From an uncultured Pirellulaceae bacterium (lineage in GTDB: Bacteria > Planctomycetota > Planctomycetia > Pirellulales > Pirellulaceae): a stretch of DNA of 6,633 nt. The DNA is taken from assembly GCA_947259675.1 (NCBI GenBank), contig CAMYNE010000395.1:1-6633 (forward strand). The letters run 5' to 3'. Below, piece by piece: positions 4,712-6,633 of the stretch (position 1 is the stretch's first letter; each line of letters begins with the position of its first letter). The position numbers were made by a program, and so were the translations under genes. The notes beneath the pieces are model-generated. The model ran no database searches, had not been told where the DNA came from, and saw only the letters and a list, made by a program, of their open reading frames with translations.

Positions 4712-6544
4712 TTATCGAATAAAACCCATTCGTCCAAAGTTCGGGAAAAACGGCAACGGTTTTCTCAAACTGTGCGGCCAGTAAATGAACATCGCGCGTC
4801 CAATCATCATTTCTCGAGGCACGTACTTTGGACCTTGCCACACTCGCCCGTCAAGACTCGCCGGACTGTTGTCGCCCATGGGCAGGAACTGGTCGTTTTC
4901 GAGGGGAAACATCACTTTTGTTTTTCCCTTTTCCTCTCGAAAAATTGCTTTTCCAGCAGGTGTTTCCCAACGGGAAGGGTCCTCATTTATTTCTGCCATC
5001 GAACTGACGCCGGGTGGAAAGTCTTTGGTGATCCCGAATCCACTTTCGTTTTGAATCAGATGTCTATCCAAAGTAGACGAGTAATAAACATCTCGCAGGA
5101 TTTTCAAACGAGTCACATTGATTTCGGCATCCTTGGCGCCGATACCGGCTGGCTCGGCGTCACCGGAATCAGTCGGGCTCCATCTCGGCAACACCTCGCT
5201 TTCGCGCTGAAAAAACGGCGCATCAAACTTGACAAAACGATTGTTAATCCACAAGTAAATTCGGTCATCCGCATTGGCATAGACAATGTGGTACTTGCCG
5301 GCTTTGTTGAGACGCGTTTTTGCGGTCGGTGTCGGAACAGCGTTTCCATCCTCGCTCATGAACGTGACGGTGTCATCGCTGCTGCTTAATTCCGCTATGC
5401 CGGTCGCAATGTCAATCGAACACAGGTAGTGAGCACCGCCTTCAACGATATCTAACAAGAGCGTGCCAGAATCAGACTTGACTTCCAACCAACTCTCACT
5501 CGCAAGATCTCCGACCCAGTGGTTGCCTGGGCTGCGATTCTCGCCGTGAATCGGCTTAGCATACGTGCGATCGTTGTAGCAATAATAGTCACCAATGATC
5601 TGTCCGGTTTGATTCTCGTCAATGCGTTTTGGTCGAGTACCAGCTTCGATCTTGTCCCAATCGTATCGTCGCGGAATTAAATGCCGATAGCGCAACCAGT
5701 TAACTTGATCAGTGGCTCGAATGCGATAATTCGGTGTTTCGCCGGAGAAGTCGACTTGCCAGGCGTCTCCGTCGGACCATTGTTGCCAGCGGGAAGGCCA
5801 GTCGACCTTCTTCAACTCGGGAGCAATGAAATTCGTGTCGTCCACTTCCTGCAGCATGACTCGCAATTTGTGCGGCGGCTTGCGAACGATGCGTTTGTTA
5901 ATCCAGCTGCCCTTGCCGTCCGGATCGACTTTATAAATGTCACCGGAATCGATCAACAGGTTTTCGTTCGGCAGCCCAATGAGTCGTTTGATGTAATTTT
6001 GTTTGCCGTTATTCGGGTTTTTGAAGACGATGACATCAAATCTTTCAGGCTCTGCAAAGTCATAAACAAACTTGTTTACCAGGATGCGATCACCGTTGTA
6101 AGATTTATGTTCTGGGTTCTTTTTTCGGGCCATTCTCATGTTGTATTGACAAATCGGACAGACCGTATTGATGACGGTGTCCCGTTGGCTGGGAGGGGTG
6201 GAGGAATTTTCAAAGCTGGCTCCGGTACGGTATTGGTAGCCGCATTTTTCGCAAGTCACGTCCATGTGCTGACCTTGCAGAGTCGGCGCCATGGATCCCG
6301 TGGGAATGATAAATGCCTCTGCCTCGTAAGCGCGGAACATCAAAGCTAAAACGACCGCGATCAGGATTGACTCGATGGTTTCTCGAACTCCATAGTCGCG
6401 AAAAAAGCCAAAAACGCCGCCAACTCGATCGCCTTCGAGAATCGACTGACGATTTTCGTTATACATCGCTTGGACACGGGGAGTACCGGCCTTTTTCGGC
6501 GGGTCATCACTGACGGGGAACGGACGTTTCTTTTTCTTGCTCAT
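4712..6544 (-). CDS. lepB: Signal peptidase I, enlarged form with zinc-ribbon and long inserted domain
   Basis: This is a 610-residue inner-membrane serine protease that cleaves signal peptides from exported proteins. A basic, Pro-rich cytoplasmic N-terminus is followed by one membrane segment (about 56-73) and the catalytic S84 in IIPTGSMAPTL. Further boxes are GDRILVNKFVYDF (151-163), RFDVIVFKNP (168-177), catalytic K186 in NYIKRLIGLPNE, and MGDNSPASLDGR (556-567) with a typical end PREMMIGRAMFIYWP. Ordinary bacterial enzymes have roughly 200-350 residues. Here two additions explain the size: a four-cysteine zinc-ribbon-like loop right after the serine box (C98, C101, C129, C132), and about 350 residues between the lysine box and GDNS. 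Residues 340-445 of that insert look like a beta-sandwich (WLEVKSDSGTLLLDIVEGG, RIYLWINNRFVKFD). No strong Shine-Dalgarno precedes the ATG. lptB follows 92 bp downstream on the same strand, a probable operon. Confidence 0.93.
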   Translation of the reverse strand: MSKKKKRPFPVSDDPPKKAGTPRVQAMYNENRQSILEGDRVGGVFGFFRDYGVRETIESILIAVVLALMFRAYEAEAFIIPTGSMAPTLQGQHMDVTCEKCGYQYRTGASFENSSTPPSQRDTVINTVCPICQYNMRMARKKNPEHKSYNGDRILVNKFVYDFAEPERFDVIVFKNPNNGKQNYIKRLIGLPNENLLIDSGDIYKVDPDGKGSWINKRIVRKPPHKLRVMLQEVDDTNFIAPELKKVDWPSRWQQWSDGDAWQVDFSGETPNYRIRATDQVNWLRYRHLIPRRYDWDKIEAGTRPKRIDENQTGQIIGDYYCYNDRTYAKPIHGENRSPGNHWVGDLASESWLEVKSDSGTLLLDIVEGGAHYLCSIDIATGIAELSSSDDTVTFMSEDGNAVPTPTAKTRLNKAGKYHIVYANADDRIYLWINNRFVKFDAPFFQRESEVLPRWSPTDSGDAEPAGIGAKDAEINVTRLKILRDVYYSSTLDRHLIQNESGFGITKDFPPGVSSMAEINEDPSRWETPAGKAIFREEKGKTKVMFPLENDQFLPMGDNSPASLDGRVWQGPKYVPREMMIGRAMFIYWPHSLRKPLPFFPNFGRMGFIR

Positions 6545-6581
6545 TGCGGTTCAAATTCCGGGGAAAACTGTCTCTGCAAAT

Positions 6582-6587
6582 ATTGTA
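6582..6587 (-). promoter_or_regulatory. Possible -10 box upstream of lepB
   Basis: TACAAT on the minus strand lies 37 bases before the lepB ATG. No good -35 hexamer is seen at the usual distance. The remaining 6588-6633 shows no gene and is cut by the window edge, so the upstream neighbour is unknown. Confidence 0.25.
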
Positions 6588-6633
6588 CTGATTTGGTGCG
6601 ATCTAGCCTATGTGATTTCGGTGGTGGGCGTTG

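Noticed and set aside
4620..4841. Longer LptB form starting at 4841
   Set aside because: It would add 74 residues with no family similarity, overlap the 3' end of lepB by 130 bp, and ignore the AGGAG site in front of the ATG at 4619.
5681..6349. 222-codon plus-strand frame inside lepB
   Set aside because: It is antisense to the conserved serine and lysine boxes of signal peptidase I; coding evidence is all on the minus strand.

Overview
The window fits the genome of a marine planctomycete of the Pirellulaceae/Rhodopirellula kind. This is inferred from gene content and style, not from a marker gene. It carries a secreted FGly-type sulfatase beside a secreted ThuA-like protein, an unusually long signal peptidase I with a zinc-ribbon insert, an LptB-type ATPase with a Pro/Ser/Thr-rich tail, and intergenic DNA full of GC-rich palindromic repeats.

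Layout. Bases 1-213 are the 3' end of a plus-strand gene that starts outside the window. Bases 214-599 are non-coding and hold a direct repeat, an 11-bp perfect hairpin and a nested palindrome of about 131 bp, followed by the probable start signals of the sulfatase. A sulfatase (600-2159) and a ThuA-like protein (2181-3236) follow on the plus strand, 21 bp apart, probably one transcript for exported proteins. The convergent gap 3237-3592 holds a weak terminator-like hairpin and a 235-bp element with 19-bp imperfect terminal inverted repeats, exactly flanked by 9-bp direct repeats. That is the signature of a non-autonomous (MITE-like) transposed element. The minus strand then carries lepB (6544 to 4712) followed 92 bp later by lptB (4619 to 3717), a likely operon for envelope export.

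The 3' end of lptB carries a perfect 58-bp tandem duplication (3665-3780). Because 58 is not a multiple of three, it shifts the frame and truncates the protein from an inferred 322 to 300 residues. The original basic C-terminal tail remains readable downstream, down to 3593.

How the genes fit together. The plus-strand pair points to periplasmic or secreted handling of sulfated polysaccharide. The minus-strand pair serves general secretion (signal-peptide cleavage) and lipopolysaccharide transport energetics. I see no defence system, CRISPR array, RNA gene or complete transposase. The unusual content is the repeat elements, the frameshifting duplication and the enlarged signal peptidase.
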